A DNA stretch of 64,000 nt from Betaproteobacteria bacterium Ga0077526 (GTDB lineage: Bacteria; Pseudomonadota; Gammaproteobacteria; Burkholderiales; Ga0077523), in NCBI GenBank assembly GCA_001464765.1, contig LNDV01000028.1, positions 248,001 through 312,000 on the forward strand, in the 5' to 3' direction. Below, piece after piece: positions 1 through 8,647 of the stretch (positions within the stretch are counted from its first letter, which is position 1; the number at the start of each line of letters is the position of its first letter). Below the pieces are notes generated by a model. That model was not told where the DNA came from. It saw nothing but the letters and a program-made list of their open reading frames with translations, and searched no databases. A program made the translations under genes and the position numbers.

Positions 1-174
1 GGCCCTTGCGATCCGTGTGGCCGGATGGACGAGGCCCTCGGGGAGGGAGGTTGCGACGCGATGCGGGACCTGGGCGGCCTCACTGCGGTGGTTCTGCAGG
101 GCGGGGTGCTGCGACTGGGAGGCAGTGTGACCGTGGAGCGGACCGCGCCGCCCGGTCGGGCTGGCGCGACCTGA
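1..174 (+). CDS. MOSC domain protein, C-terminal end (5' truncated)
   Basis: The window opens inside a reading frame (frame 1) that stops at TGA 172-174. The 57 visible residues contain CDPCGRMDEALGEG followed by AMRDLGGLTAVVLQGGVLRLG. The Cys-x-x-Cys-Gly-Arg-Met segment and the closing 'G-G-x-L-x-x-G' strand are typical of the end of MOSC domains, which bind a sulfur or molybdenum-cofactor-related ligand through a conserved cysteine. The substrate cannot be inferred. The start and most of the domain lie outside the window, so family assignment rests on this tail only. A gap of about 50 bases separates it from the convergent small secreted protein. Confidence 0.6.
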   Translation, partial: GPCDPCGRMDEALGEGGCDAMRDLGGLTAVVLQGGVLRLGGSVTVERTAPPGRAGAT

Positions 175-222
175 GGTCGCGCGGCAACGCGCAGGCGCTC
201 GCGCGGGTCGCGCGAGCCAGCT

Positions 223-468
223 TCAGATCCCGAGAATCTTGCGGGCCTTGCCGAGCTTCTCCACGGAATCCTTGTGATTGCCGGACTTGTGGGCAGCTTC
301 TCCCTCCGAGCGGAGCTTGGTCACTTCTTCCAGTTGGGCGGTGGTGAGCGAGGGCTGCTTGGAGAGCGCGTCGTCGATGGCCTTCATGTCGGCGGGACAG
401 TGGGCGGCCCAGGCGGACCCGGTCACGGCGGCGAACAGCAGGGCGGCCGATGCGATGTGCAGTTTCAT
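223..468 (-). CDS. small exported protein of unknown function
   Basis: An 81-residue protein. I chose the ATG at 468 because AGGAGT lies about 6 bases upstream and the product then begins with a clean Sec signal peptide (MKLHIASAALLFAAVTGSAWA, predicted cut after about residue 21). The mature part is about 60 residues, rich in Lys, Glu and Ala, with one cysteine, and looks helical (KLRSEGEAAHKSGNHKDSVE). The GNHKDSVEKLGKA segment resembles a TPR-like 'A-x-x-x-G-x-y-x-x-A' half-repeat, so it may be a tiny periplasmic helical adaptor. No catalytic motif is visible. It is convergent with the MOSC gene and divergent from the CoA pyrophosphatase gene. Confidence 0.7.
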   Translation of the reverse strand: MKLHIASAALLFAAVTGSAWAAHCPADMKAIDDALSKQPSLTTAQLEEVTKLRSEGEAAHKSGNHKDSVEKLGKARKILGI

Positions 469-617
469 GGCGAGACTCCTTCGGCGGTTGGCAGGTACAG
501 ACGGGCAGCGCATTCGGACACTGCCGGAAGAAGTATAAACTCGACCCCACGCCCTCCGGCGGAATCTTGGGGATTCGGCCGGGTCGAAGCGGCGGTTTCC
601 GTTCCCCGGTTCTTCCC

Positions 618-1247
618 TTGACTGAACCCACGATCGTTCTGCCTTCCCGCGTGACCCGCGACTGGGTCGCGCGACGGCTCACTGCCGATTTCGCGAGTCT
701 TCCCGAACGGGATTCGCTGCCGGTGTACCGCCACCCCCCGGAGCGGACGCCCGTGCCCGCGGCCGTGCTGGTTCCCCTGGTGGACCGACCCGAGGGCACG
801 ACGATCCTGCTCACCCAGCGCACGGCGCATCTGAACGCCCATGCCGGACAGATCAGCTTTCCCGGCGGGCGGGTCGACCCGGGCGACGTCGATCGTGTCG
901 ACACCGCCCTGCGGGAGACGGTCGAGGAGATCGGACTGGGTCGCGAGCGGATCGCTCCCCTGGGCTTTCTGCCCGACTACGACATCGCCACCGGGTTCCG
1001 CGTCACGCCGGTGGTGGGATGGGTCGAACCGCCCTTCGATCTGCAGCCTGACCCCTTCGAGGTGGCGGACATTTTCGAGGTGCCCCTCGCCTTCATCCTG
1101 GACGCCGCGAACCATCGCCGCCACAGCGAAATGCGGGAAGGCCGCATGCGCCACTACTACTCCATGCCCTACGAGAGCCGCTATATCTGGGGGGCCACGG
1201 CGGGCATGCTCCATACGCTGTTCCGCCTCCTCGCGAAGGAAGACTGA
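618..1247 (+). CDS. CoA pyrophosphatase (NUDIX hydrolase, NudL-like)
   Basis: About 209 residues. It contains the UPF0035 signature of coenzyme A pyrophosphatases, LLTQRTAHLNAHAGQISFPGG (roughly residues 60-80 from the chosen start), running directly into the NUDIX box with ALRETVEEIGL. Family knowledge: these enzymes split CoA or acyl-CoA into 3',5'-ADP and phosphopantetheine in the cytoplasm, using Mg2+ or Mn2+ held by the NUDIX glutamates (RE..EE, all present). The start is uncertain: I use TTG 618, giving the usual family length; GTG 651 is the alternative, and the frame is open further upstream. Its TGA overlaps the next ATG (TGATG), so it is translationally coupled to the YbaK gene. Confidence 0.85.
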   Translation: MTEPTIVLPSRVTRDWVARRLTADFASLPERDSLPVYRHPPERTPVPAAVLVPLVDRPEGTTILLTQRTAHLNAHAGQISFPGGRVDPGDVDRVDTALRETVEEIGLGRERIAPLGFLPDYDIATGFRVTPVVGWVEPPFDLQPDPFEVADIFEVPLAFILDAANHRRHSEMREGRMRHYYSMPYESRYIWGATAGMLHTLFRLLAKED

Positions 1248-1744
1248 TGTCGAAGGAAAAGCTCCCCGTCACGCCCGCGGTGCGGATGCTGCGGGCCCAT
1301 GACGTCCCTTTCACGGACCATCCCTACGACTACGAGGAGAAGGGCGGCACCGCCGTGTCCGCGCGCGAACTGGGGGTCGAAGAGCATGCCGTCGTGAAGA
1401 CGCTCGTGATGGAGGACGACAGGCGCAACCCCCTGATCGTGCTCATGCACGGGGACCGCAAGGTCTCGACGAAGGAGCTTGCCCGTGTCATCGGGGTGAA
1501 GACGATCCAGCCTTGCACCCCGGAGACCGCCAGCCGGCATACCGGCTACATGGTGGGCGGCACCTCGCCTTTCGGCACCCGCAAGACGATGCCTGTCTAC
1601 TTCGAGGCGACCATCGCGGACCTGCCCCGCGTCTACATCAATGGCGGGCGCCGCGGGTACCTCGTGGGCATCACGCCTGCCGACCTGATCCGCGTGCTCG
1701 CGCCGACGCCCGTCAGCGTGGCGATCGACGAGAGCGCGGCATGA
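1247..1744 (+). CDS. ybaK: YbaK/EbsC family aminoacyl-tRNA deacylase
   Basis: 165 residues, the full length for bacterial YbaK. Visible landmarks are HPYDYEEKGGTAVSARELGV near the N-terminus, VVKTLVMEDD, HGDRKVSTKELAR, the conserved TGYMVGGTSPFGTRK loop and a C-terminal INGGRRGYLVGITPADL. Family knowledge: YbaK hydrolyses Cys-tRNA(Pro) formed by mischarging, a trans-editing role in the cytoplasm; the invariant lysine of this fold is in K-T-L. The start overlaps the previous stop (TGATG), and its own stop overlaps the ATG of the DUF3301 gene, so three genes form a tight operon. Confidence 0.92.
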   Translation: MSKEKLPVTPAVRMLRAHDVPFTDHPYDYEEKGGTAVSARELGVEEHAVVKTLVMEDDRRNPLIVLMHGDRKVSTKELARVIGVKTIQPCTPETASRHTGYMVGGTSPFGTRKTMPVYFEATIADLPRVYINGGRRGYLVGITPADLIRVLAPTPVSVAIDESAA

Positions 1745-2079
1745 TCGAACTCGCCGCCCTCCTCATCGCCGTGGCCGTCGGGTGGTACTGGCTAGACTCG
1801 CTCAACGCGCGGGAAGCCGCCCTGGCTGCGGGGCAGCAGACGTGCGCGGCCGAAGGGTTCCAGTTCCTGGACTGGACCGTGGCGCAGCAGCGCATCCGCT
1901 TCGATCGCGACGGCGACGGACAGATGAAGCTGCGCAGGGTCTACCGGTTCGAATACAGCGATACCGGCAACAATCGGCTCGAGGGCAGCGTCGTGCTGCT
2001 CGGGCGGGAGGTCCTCGCGGTCCGGCTCGCCACGCCGCCGACTCCCGTCTACACCGGCAACGTCATCGACCTGCGCTGA
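1741..2079 (+). CDS. DUF3301 family protein
   Basis: 112 residues starting at ATG 1741, overlapping the ybaK stop by four bases. An N-terminal hydrophobic segment (about residues 2-17, ELAALLIAVAVGWYWLDSLN) can act as a membrane anchor. It is followed by the pattern A-R-E-A-A...C...F-L-D-x-T-V and a basic R-V-Y-R-F-E-Y strand, which fits the small proteobacterial DUF3301 family. Function of the family is unknown; no catalytic residues can be singled out. Overlap with ybaK suggests co-translation but does not prove a shared role. Confidence 0.75.
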   Translation: MIELAALLIAVAVGWYWLDSLNAREAALAAGQQTCAAEGFQFLDWTVAQQRIRFDRDGDGQMKLRRVYRFEYSDTGNNRLEGSVVLLGREVLAVRLATPPTPVYTGNVIDLR

Positions 2080-2218
2080 AGTCCCCGTCGGGATTGCCGA
2101 TAGGGGGTTGCTGCCCTCCGGCAGGATCGATGCGTCCGTCATCGCAGCCGGCCGGGCAGGCCACGATCCTGTGGCACCATAGTCTGTGTTTCTTCGAATT
2201 CGAACAGGGAGGTGAATC

Positions 2219-2494
2219 ATGGCCAGGGGACAGAGCAACGACGTAGACATGCTTCGGGCAGAGATCGAGATGCTCATGAACGAGCGCGAGAGCCTGCTGC
2301 GTACGGTCGGCGCCTCGTCCGTGTTCTTCGCGAATCTCAGCGCGGACGAACTTCCCGAGGATGCCTACGACGCGGCCGACATTCTCGCGAAGTGTCTCGA
2401 CAAGCTGCCGGAAGAGCTGCTTCGCGAGGCGCTCATGCTCGTGCAGCCGCTCGTGGAGCGGGATCTCGACAAGGCATCGGGCAAGTCCGCCTGA
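2219..2494 (+). CDS. small acidic helical protein, unknown function
   Basis: 91 residues from an ATG preceded by a strong GGGAGG ribosome binding site. The first 30 residues (DVDMLRAEIEMLMNERESLL) look like a short coiled coil, followed by an acidic segment (LSADELPEDAYDAADILAK) and a leucine-rich helix (LPEELLREALMLVQPLVE). No signal peptide, cysteine or known motif is visible, so it is probably cytoplasmic. It stands alone between the DUF3301 operon and a good intrinsic terminator. Why it lies just upstream of the urea operon is not clear. Confidence 0.7.
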   Translation: MARGQSNDVDMLRAEIEMLMNERESLLRTVGASSVFFANLSADELPEDAYDAADILAKCLDKLPEELLREALMLVQPLVERDLDKASGKSA

Positions 2495-2544
2495 TTTCCG
2501 GCGGGCGGGCGAGTCGCCCGAACCGCCGCACCTCGCAGTCTCCC

Positions 2545-2578
2545 GGACGCCACGCCGAAAGCGTGGCGTCCTGCTTTT
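2545..2578 (+). terminator. intrinsic terminator after the small acidic protein
   Basis: Perfect 11-bp inverted repeat GGACGCCACGC / GCGTGGCGTCC around a CGAAA loop, followed by TGCTTTT. It separates the 2219-2494 gene from the urea operon control region. Confidence 0.88.
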
Positions 2579-2673
2579 CCGGGGGAGCCTCCCGAAGGCG
2601 CTGCGCACGGCAGGCGTCCCGGACCGGGTCCGGCGACCCTGCGGCGATGGCGTGATCGCCGCTCTTATGTGGT

Positions 2674-2688
2674 GCATTCGGCCGGTGC
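2674..2688 (+). promoter_or_regulatory. NtrC-like binding site upstream of urtA1
   Basis: GCATTCGGCCGGTGC matches the NtrC dyad consensus GCACYNNNNYRGTGC at every fixed position except one (T for C at position 4). It lies about 150 bases upstream of the start point implied by the sigma-54 type element at 2808-2822, a usual distance for an enhancer. Single site, read by eye, so moderate confidence. The rest of 2579-2925 holds no gene that I can support. Confidence 0.5.
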
Positions 2689-2807
2689 GCCCGGTCCGTT
2701 GTTGTGCGTTGTCGCGGGGCGACAGACCTCGTGCAAGCCCCCCGCGAGGCCATCCAGAAAAGACTTTCTTCAATGCTCGCAGTGGTTTCCGCATAACCAT
2801 GCGGGCG

Positions 2808-2822
2808 TGGCACATCGATTGC
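2808..2822 (+). promoter_or_regulatory. sigma-54 type promoter for the first urea operon
   Basis: TGGCAC at 2808-2813, five bases, then TTGC at 2819-2822, with exact GG-N10-GC spacing of the -24/-12 elements. The start point would be near 2834, about 90 bases before the urtA1 ATG. Urea transport is commonly under nitrogen control, and an NtrC-like site sits upstream, which supports the call. Confidence 0.72.
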
Positions 2823-2925
2823 GGAATGTGTCGCGAGCGAGTCGCTGGCGCCCGATGCGGGTGCCTCGGGAAGCGACGAATTGCGCTTGCGGATCCATTT
2901 CTCAAACTCAAGGGAGTTCTTACTC

Positions 2926-4182
2926 ATGAATCGTCGTCACGTCCTGAAGGCCGCTGCGGCTGCAGTCGCCGGCGCCTGGATGCTGTCGTCTGCTGGTGTC
3001 GCCTCTGCCGCGGATACCATCAAGATCGGAATTCTGCATTCGCTGTCCGGCACGATGGCAATTTCCGAGACCGCGCTGAAGAACACCGCGCTGATGACCA
3101 TCGAGGAAATCAATGCGAAGGGTGGCGTGCTGGGCAAGAAGCTCGAGGCCGTCGTGGTCGACCCGGCTTCCAACTGGCCGCTGTTCGCCGAGAAGGCGCG
3201 TCAGCTCATCACGCAGGACAAGGTGGCGGTCGTCTTCGGCTGCTGGACCTCCGTGTCGCGCAAGTCCGTGCTGCCGGTATTCGAGGAACTGGACTCGCTC
3301 CTGTTCTACCCCGTGCAGTATGAAGGGGAAGAGCTTTCGCAGAACGTGTTCTACACGGGTGCCGCGCCCAATCAGCAGGCCATCCCGGCTGTCGAATACC
3401 TGATGAGCAAGGACGGCGGCGGTGCCAAGCGCTTCGTTCTGCTGGGTACCGACTACGTGTACCCGCGCACGACGAACAAGATCCTGCGCGCCTTCCTGAA
3501 GAGCAAGGGTGTGGCGGAAGCCGACATCATGGAAGACTACACGCCGTTCGGTCACAGCGACTACCAGACGATCATCGCCAAGATCAAGAAGTTCGCGGGC
3601 GAAGGCAAGAAGACGGCCGTGATCTCCACCATCAATGGCGACTCGAACGTGCCCTTCTACAAGGAACTGGGCAACCAGGGCCTGAAGGCCACCGACGTGC
3701 CGGTCGTGGCGTTCTCCGTGGGTGAAGAGGAACTGCGCGGCGTGGACACCAAGCCGCTCGTGGGTCACCTCGCCGCCTGGAACTACTTCATGTCCGTGAA
3801 GAATGCCGAGAACACCGCCTTCATCAAGCAGTACAAGGCGTGGGCCAAGGCCAACAACCTTCCGAATCTCGACACCGTCGTGACCAACGATCCGATGGAA
3901 GCCACCTACGTCGGCATCCACATGTGGAAGCAGGCGGTCGAGAAGGCCAAGTCCACCGACGTGGACAAGGTCCGCAAGGCAATGGCCGGCCAGACGTTCA
4001 AGGCGCCGTCCGGTTTCGTCCTCAAGATGGATGAGACGAACCATCACCTGCACAAGCCCGTGATGATCGGCGAAGTGCAGGGCGACGGACAGTTCGACGT
4101 GGTATGGAAGACCAAGGGTCCGATCCGCGCGCAACCGTGGAGCCCCTTCATTCCCGGTAACGAAACCAAGCAGAAGCTCTGA
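2926..4182 (+). CDS. urtA: urea ABC transporter substrate-binding protein UrtA (copy 1)
   Basis: 418 residues. ATG 2926 has GGGAG upstream and gives a signal peptide (MNRRHVLKAAAAAVAGAWML, cut near residue 28 at ASA-AD). The twin-arginine start MNRRHVLKA leaves Tat export possible. The mature protein begins DTIKIGILHSLSGTMAISET and contains NQQAIPAVEYLM and GTDYVYPRTTNKI, hallmarks of the UrtA branch of the LivJ/AmiC-type periplasmic binding proteins. Role: captures urea in the periplasm for UrtBCDE. First gene of urtABCDE-ureABC behind a sigma-54 type promoter. A second UrtA is at 15205-16392; this copy is the longer and closer to classical UrtA. Confidence 0.95.
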   Translation: MNRRHVLKAAAAAVAGAWMLSSAGVASAADTIKIGILHSLSGTMAISETALKNTALMTIEEINAKGGVLGKKLEAVVVDPASNWPLFAEKARQLITQDKVAVVFGCWTSVSRKSVLPVFEELDSLLFYPVQYEGEELSQNVFYTGAAPNQQAIPAVEYLMSKDGGGAKRFVLLGTDYVYPRTTNKILRAFLKSKGVAEADIMEDYTPFGHSDYQTIIAKIKKFAGEGKKTAVISTINGDSNVPFYKELGNQGLKATDVPVVAFSVGEEELRGVDTKPLVGHLAAWNYFMSVKNAENTAFIKQYKAWAKANNLPNLDTVVTNDPMEATYVGIHMWKQAVEKAKSTDVDKVRKAMAGQTFKAPSGFVLKMDETNHHLHKPVMIGEVQGDGQFDVVWKTKGPIRAQPWSPFIPGNETKQKL

Positions 4183-4205
4183 TCCGTCCCGGGGCGACTT
4201 GGCGA

Positions 4206-4286
4206 GACCTGCGGCTTGAGCGCAGGTCCTGCCGGGTTCGACCGGAAGATGGAACCGAGCGGGCGGCGTCCACGGGCGCCGCCCGC
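4206..4286 (+). other. two stable hairpins between urtA1 and urtB1
   Basis: First stem GACCTGCG (4206-4213) with CGCAGGTC (4221-4228); second stem GCGGGCGGCG (4259-4268) with CGCCGCCCGC (4277-4286). Neither has a T run, so they are unlikely to stop transcription fully. A plausible role is protecting the urtA end of the message and lowering downstream expression, as often seen after binding-protein genes. Confidence 0.55.
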
Positions 4287-4358
4287 CGCACACGGAGCCA
4301 CATCATCCGCGACCGCGCCCACGCGGCGGGGTTGCTCACGAAGAGAGGTATTTCGGTC

Positions 4359-5978
4359 ATGACGTCGGCCCTAGGGCGCTTGCGCGCGCTTGCGGTCCCG
4401 CTCGTGCTTGCCTTGATGTTTCTGGGGTCCGGACAGTCTGCTTTCGCGTTCGATGCGGAAATGGTGTCTGGCCTTCTGTCCGAGGAAGCCTCGGACAAGG
4501 CGGATGCGATCGAGAAGATCGTGGCGTCCGGAGATCCGACGACACTGGGACTGCTCGCCGCGTTGCGCGACGGCACCCTGCGTGTCACTCCGGACAAGAA
4601 GCTGTTCATCAAGGAACGCGGTGTCCTCAAGGATGCGATCAGCGGCGCCGATCTCGAAGCGGAGCCCGACGAGTCCGAGAAGGTCACCATCAACAACAGG
4701 CTCCGCTCGCAGGTGGATTCGGCGATTGCGGGCCTGCGCATCTTTTCCAAGGACGCGAAGGAACGCCTCGTAGCCGCCAAGGCGATCGAGCCCAGCATCG
4801 ACACGCTGCCGATGCTGTCCAAGGCGCTGGCGGCCGAAACCGATGCGAAGGTGCGGGAGGTGCTGCGCCTCGCGGAAGCGTCCGCCAAGCTGCAGAGCCC
4901 GGACGTGGCGCAGCAGCTTGCGGCCATCGAGTCCCTCGCCGCGTCGACCGACCCGAAAGTCCGGACCCAGCTCCAGGCATTGACGAGTCCGCCGTCCGGG
5001 ACGGAGACCCCCGAGGCTGCCAAGGTCCGCACCGCCGCTGTCGAAGCCGTCGCGGCCATCGAGCGACGGCTGGCGATGTACGACATCGTCGGCCGCCTGT
5101 TCACCGGCGTGAGTCTCGGGAGCATCCTTCTGCTCGTCGCGCTGGGCCTTGCGATCACCTACGGTCTGCTGGGTGTCATCAACATGGCGCATGGCGAGAT
5201 GCTGATGATCGGGGCCTACGCCACCTACCTCACCCAGCAGGTCTTCCGCTCACACTTCCCCGATCACATCGACTGGTACCTCGTCTGCGCCGTTCCGGTG
5301 TCCTTCGCGATTGCCGCGGCGATCGGCATGCTGCTGGAACGGACCGTGATCCGCTGGCTGTACGGCCGACCGCTCGAGACGCTCCTCGCCACATGGGGCA
5401 TCAGCCTGTTTCTCATCCAGCTCGTGCGCCAGGTCTTCGGTGCGCAGAACGTGGAAGTGGCCAATCCTTCCTGGATGAGCGGCGGCATCGAACTCACGAA
5501 CCTCGTCCTGCCGTACAACCGGATCGTGATCATCGGCTTCTCGGCCGCCGTGCTGCTGCTCGTCTGGCTCATGCTCACGCGAACCAGACTGGGGCTGTTC
5601 ATCCGTGGCGTCACGCAGAACCGGACCATGGCTTCCTGCGTCGGCGTACCGACGGGAAAGGTCGATCTCATGGCCTTCGGGCTGGGCTCGGGCATCGGCG
5701 GCCTTGCCGGTTGCGCACTCTCCCAGATCGGCAACGTCGGACCGGATCTTGGCCAGAGCTACATCATCGATTCATTCATGGTGGTGGTGCTGGGAGGCGT
5801 CGGGCAGTTGCTCGGTACCGTCTACGCGGCGCTCGGGCTGGGCGTCGTCGCAAAATTCCTGGAGCCATTCATCGGCGCGGTGCCGACGAAGATCCTGATC
5901 CTCGTGCTGATCATCGCGTTCATCCAGAAGCGTCCGCAGGGGCTGTTCGCCCTCAAGGGCCGGTCGGTGGAGTCCTGA
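4359..5978 (+). CDS. urtB: urea ABC transporter permease UrtB (copy 1, long form)
   Basis: 539 residues from ATG 4359, chosen because AGAGAGGT lies upstream and the product then starts with a signal sequence (ALAVPLVLALMFLGSGQSAFA). Two parts are visible: a periplasmic, helical, HEAT-like extension (about residues 30-240, many 'A-x-x-K-A-I-x-x-x-x-D-x-x-x-x-L' units) and a LivH-type permease with about eight membrane segments (from GVSLGSILLLVALGLAITYG onward). The motif GVINMAHGEMLMIGAYA is diagnostic of this branched-chain/urea permease family. With UrtC it forms the membrane channel. The extension is typical of proteobacterial UrtB and is absent from the second copy. Confidence 0.95.
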   Translation: MTSALGRLRALAVPLVLALMFLGSGQSAFAFDAEMVSGLLSEEASDKADAIEKIVASGDPTTLGLLAALRDGTLRVTPDKKLFIKERGVLKDAISGADLEAEPDESEKVTINNRLRSQVDSAIAGLRIFSKDAKERLVAAKAIEPSIDTLPMLSKALAAETDAKVREVLRLAEASAKLQSPDVAQQLAAIESLAASTDPKVRTQLQALTSPPSGTETPEAAKVRTAAVEAVAAIERRLAMYDIVGRLFTGVSLGSILLLVALGLAITYGLLGVINMAHGEMLMIGAYATYLTQQVFRSHFPDHIDWYLVCAVPVSFAIAAAIGMLLERTVIRWLYGRPLETLLATWGISLFLIQLVRQVFGAQNVEVANPSWMSGGIELTNLVLPYNRIVIIGFSAAVLLLVWLMLTRTRLGLFIRGVTQNRTMASCVGVPTGKVDLMAFGLGSGIGGLAGCALSQIGNVGPDLGQSYIIDSFMVVVLGGVGQLLGTVYAALGLGVVAKFLEPFIGAVPTKILILVLIIAFIQKRPQGLFALKGRSVES

Positions 5979-5979
5979 C

Positions 5980-7086
5980 ATGACGACCTTCACCATTCCG
6001 GGCCGCGAGCCCCTGTTCTCAGGCAAGGGCTGGGCCGCGCTCCTCGCATTCCTCCTTGCCTCCGTCGTGCTGGTGCCGGTGCTGTTCCTGGCGGTGCCCG
6101 AGTCGAGCCCCTTCCACCTGTCCGCGTACTTCGTCACGCTGATCGGCAAGATCATGTGCTACTGCGTCGTCGCCGTGGCCATGAACCTGATCTGGGGCTA
6201 CACAGGCATCCTGAGTCTGGGGCACGGCGTGTTTTTCGCGCTGGGCGGCTACGCCTTCGGCATGTACCTGATGCGGATGATCGGCCGCGAAGGGCAGTAC
6301 CAGAGCGATCTGCCGGACTTCATGGTGTTCCTCGACTGGAAGGCCTACCCCTGGTACTGGTCGTTCACCGACCAGTTCTGGTACTCGGCGCTGCTGGTCG
6401 TTCTGGTGCCGGGACTCCTCGCGTTCGTGTTCGGGTACTTCGCCTTCCGCTCGCGGATCAAGGGCGTGTACTTCTCGATCATCACGCAGGCGCTCACGTT
6501 CGCCTTCATGCTGCTCTTCTTCCGCAACGACACGGGCTTCGGCGGCAACAACGGCTTCACGGACTTCAAGCGCATCCTCGGCTTCCGGATCTCCGATCCG
6601 GGTACCAGGGCGACGTTGTTCGCGATCACGGCGTTGTATCTCGCCGGCTGTCTCGTGCTGACGCGGGCGCTGATCCGGTCGAAGTACGGCCGGGTGCTCA
6701 CCGCCATCCGCGATTCCGAAAGCCGTCTCATGTTCTCGGGGTACAACCCGCTCTGGTTCAAGCTGTCTGTCTGGACGCTCTCGGGCGTGCTGTGCGGCAT
6801 CGCCGGCGCGCTGTACGTGCCGCAGGTGGGCATCATCAACCCGAGCGAGATGTCGCCCGCGAACTCGATCGAGATCGCGATCTGGGTCGCCGTGGGCGGA
6901 CGGGGCACCTTGCTGGGGCCGATCCTCGGCGCCGGCATCGTGAACGGCGCGAAGAGCTTCTTCACGCAGTCCTTCCCCGAGTACTGGCTGTTCTTCCTCG
7001 GCATCCTGTTCGTGGTGGTGACGCTGTTCCTGCCGAAGGGTGTCGCCGGCTGGATTGCGAGCCGCAAGTCGGGAGACAAGACATGA
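5980..7086 (+). CDS. urtC: urea ABC transporter permease UrtC (copy 1)
   Basis: 368 residues, LivM-type permease. Landmarks are NLIWGYTGILSLGHGVFFAL, then the family loop RSRIKGVYFSIITQALTFAF, GGNNGFTDFK and AIRDSESRLMFSGYNP, which couples to the ATPases. About nine hydrophobic segments. It starts one base after the urtB1 stop and its TGA overlaps the urtD1 ATG, so all genes of the operon are tightly coupled. It pairs with UrtB in the inner membrane. Confidence 0.95.
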   Translation: MTTFTIPGREPLFSGKGWAALLAFLLASVVLVPVLFLAVPESSPFHLSAYFVTLIGKIMCYCVVAVAMNLIWGYTGILSLGHGVFFALGGYAFGMYLMRMIGREGQYQSDLPDFMVFLDWKAYPWYWSFTDQFWYSALLVVLVPGLLAFVFGYFAFRSRIKGVYFSIITQALTFAFMLLFFRNDTGFGGNNGFTDFKRILGFRISDPGTRATLFAITALYLAGCLVLTRALIRSKYGRVLTAIRDSESRLMFSGYNPLWFKLSVWTLSGVLCGIAGALYVPQVGIINPSEMSPANSIEIAIWVAVGGRGTLLGPILGAGIVNGAKSFFTQSFPEYWLFFLGILFVVVTLFLPKGVAGWIASRKSGDKT

Positions 7087-7898
7087 ACACCGACGACGAT
7101 CTGAAGGGCGGTGTGACGTCCGGTCTCGGCCACATCATGCCGGCTGGCGTGGACGTGAGCCACGGCCCGATCCTGTACCTCGAAGGCATCACGGTGAGCT
7201 TCGACGGCTTCCGTGCGCTCAACGATCTCAACTTCACGGTGGAGGCCGGCGAGCTGCGCTGCATCATCGGGCCCAACGGTGCCGGCAAGACGACCATGAT
7301 GGATGTCATCACCGGCAAGACCCGGCCCGATGCCGGCACGGCCTTCTTCGGCCAGACGATCGATCTCACCCGCTTCACCGAGGCCGAGATCGCCCATCGC
7401 GGCATCGGCCGGAAGTTCCAGAAGCCCACCGTGTTCGAGAACCATACGGTGGTCGAGAACCTGGAACTCGCCATGAAGGCGGACAAGCGCGTCCGCGCGA
7501 GTCTTCGCGCGAAGTTGCGCGCCGACGATCTGGCGCGCATCGGCGAGACCCTCGCGCTGATCCGGCTGGAGTCCGAGGCCGGCCGGCTGGCGGGCACGCT
7601 CTCCCACGGACAGAAGCAGTGGCTGGAGATCGGCATGCTGCTCATGCAGGAGCCGAAACTGCTGCTGCTCGACGAACCCGCCGCGGGCATGACCGACGAG
7701 GAGACCGCCCGGACCGCGGAGCTGTTCAAGCAGCTCGCCGGCTCCCACACGCTGGTGGTGGTCGAACACGACATGGACTTCATCGCCTCCATCGCGCGGA
7801 CCGTCACGGTGCTGCACGAGGGCTCCGTGCTGGCCGAAGGGCCCATGGACGTCGTCAAGAACGACGAGCGCGTGATCGAGGTGTACCTGGGACGATGA
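7083..7898 (+). CDS. urtD: urea ABC transporter ATPase UrtD (copy 1)
   Basis: 271 residues, LivG-type ATPase. ATG 7083 overlaps the urtC1 stop (ATGA). Walker A is GPNGAGKT (about residues 64-71), the signature is LSHGQKQWLEIGMLL, and Walker B LLLLDEPAAGM. The LSHGQKQ form instead of LSGGQ is characteristic of UrtD. An N-terminal extension of about 35 residues precedes the domain, longer than in the second copy. Provides ATP hydrolysis on the cytoplasmic face. Confidence 0.95.
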   Translation: MNTDDDLKGGVTSGLGHIMPAGVDVSHGPILYLEGITVSFDGFRALNDLNFTVEAGELRCIIGPNGAGKTTMMDVITGKTRPDAGTAFFGQTIDLTRFTEAEIAHRGIGRKFQKPTVFENHTVVENLELAMKADKRVRASLRAKLRADDLARIGETLALIRLESEAGRLAGTLSHGQKQWLEIGMLLMQEPKLLLLDEPAAGMTDEETARTAELFKQLAGSHTLVVVEHDMDFIASIARTVTVLHEGSVLAEGPMDVVKNDERVIEVYLGR

Positions 7899-7902
7899 AC
7901 CG

Positions 7903-8601
7903 ATGCTGACCATCCGCAAACTCGATCATTTCTACGGTTCGAGCCACACCCTGAGGGATGTGGGACTCGACGTGCCGAAGGGCGCCTGCACGGCCCTGCT
8001 GGGCCGCAACGGCGTAGGCAAGACGACGCTCCTCAAGTGCATCATGGGCGTCGAGAAGGTGCGCGGCGGCGCCGTTGAACTCGAGGGCAGGGACATCACG
8101 CGCCTCACGCCTTTCGAGCGGGCCGCCCTCGGGATCGGCTATGTGCCCCAGGGCCGCGAGATCTTTCCGCGGCTCACGGTGGAGGAGAACCTCGTGATGG
8201 GGCTCGCCTCCAAGCGCAGCGGGGCGGTGAAGGATTTGCCCGCCGAAATCTGGGAGATGTTTCCGGTCCTGAAGCAGATGCGAAACCGCCGCGGCGGCGA
8301 CCTGTCGGGCGGCCAGCAGCAGCAGCTTGCCATCGGCCGTGCGCTGGCGATGCGGCCCAAGGTGCTGATCCTCGACGAGCCCACGGAAGGCATCCAGCCC
8401 TCCATCATCAAGGACATCGAGCGTGCCATCCGCGCGCTCGCACAGCGCGGCGACATGGGCATCCTGCTCGTGGAGCAGTACTACGATTTCGCACGCGACC
8501 TGGCCGATCACTACGTGGTGCTGAATCGCGGTGTTGTGGTACAAAGCGGAGCGGGCGCGGACATGGATCGCGACAACGTGCGCGCCCAGGTCGCCGTCTG
8601 A
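7903..8601 (+). CDS. urtE: urea ABC transporter ATPase UrtE (copy 1)
   Basis: 232 residues, LivF-type ATPase. Walker A is GRNGVGKTT (about residues 36-44), the signature is [15 protein letters not shown] and Walker [17 protein letters not shown], the last being a UrtE/LivF hallmark. It begins four bases after urtD1 and is followed, after about 46 bases, by ureA1. It forms a heterodimer with UrtD to power urea uptake. Confidence 0.95.
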   Translation: MLTIRKLDHFYGSSHTLRDVGLDVPKGACTALLGRNGVGKTTLLKCIMGVEKVRGGAVELEGRDITRLTPFERAALGIGYVPQGREIFPRLTVEENLVMGLASKRSGAVKDLPAEIWEMFPVLKQMRNRRGGDLSGGQQQQLAIGRALAMRPKVLILDEPTEGIQPSIIKDIERAIRALAQRGDMGILLVEQYYDFARDLADHYVVLNRGVVVQSGAGADMDRDNVRAQVAV

Positions 8602-8647
8602 AAGACGCTCGGGCCGCGCTGCGCGCGGTCAGCCAGGAGCCGAATGC

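Noticed and set aside
2834..2925. ANTAR leader before urtA1
   Set aside because: I looked for paired hexaloops and a terminator in the urtA1 leader and found none.
2920..4293. 457-codon minus-strand frame opposite urtA1
   Set aside because: Shadow of urtA1: His/Arg-rich with no motif.
6156..7082. In-frame extension of urtD1 to 580 codons
   Set aside because: The upstream part is a shadow of urtC1; ATG 7083 overlaps the urtC1 stop.
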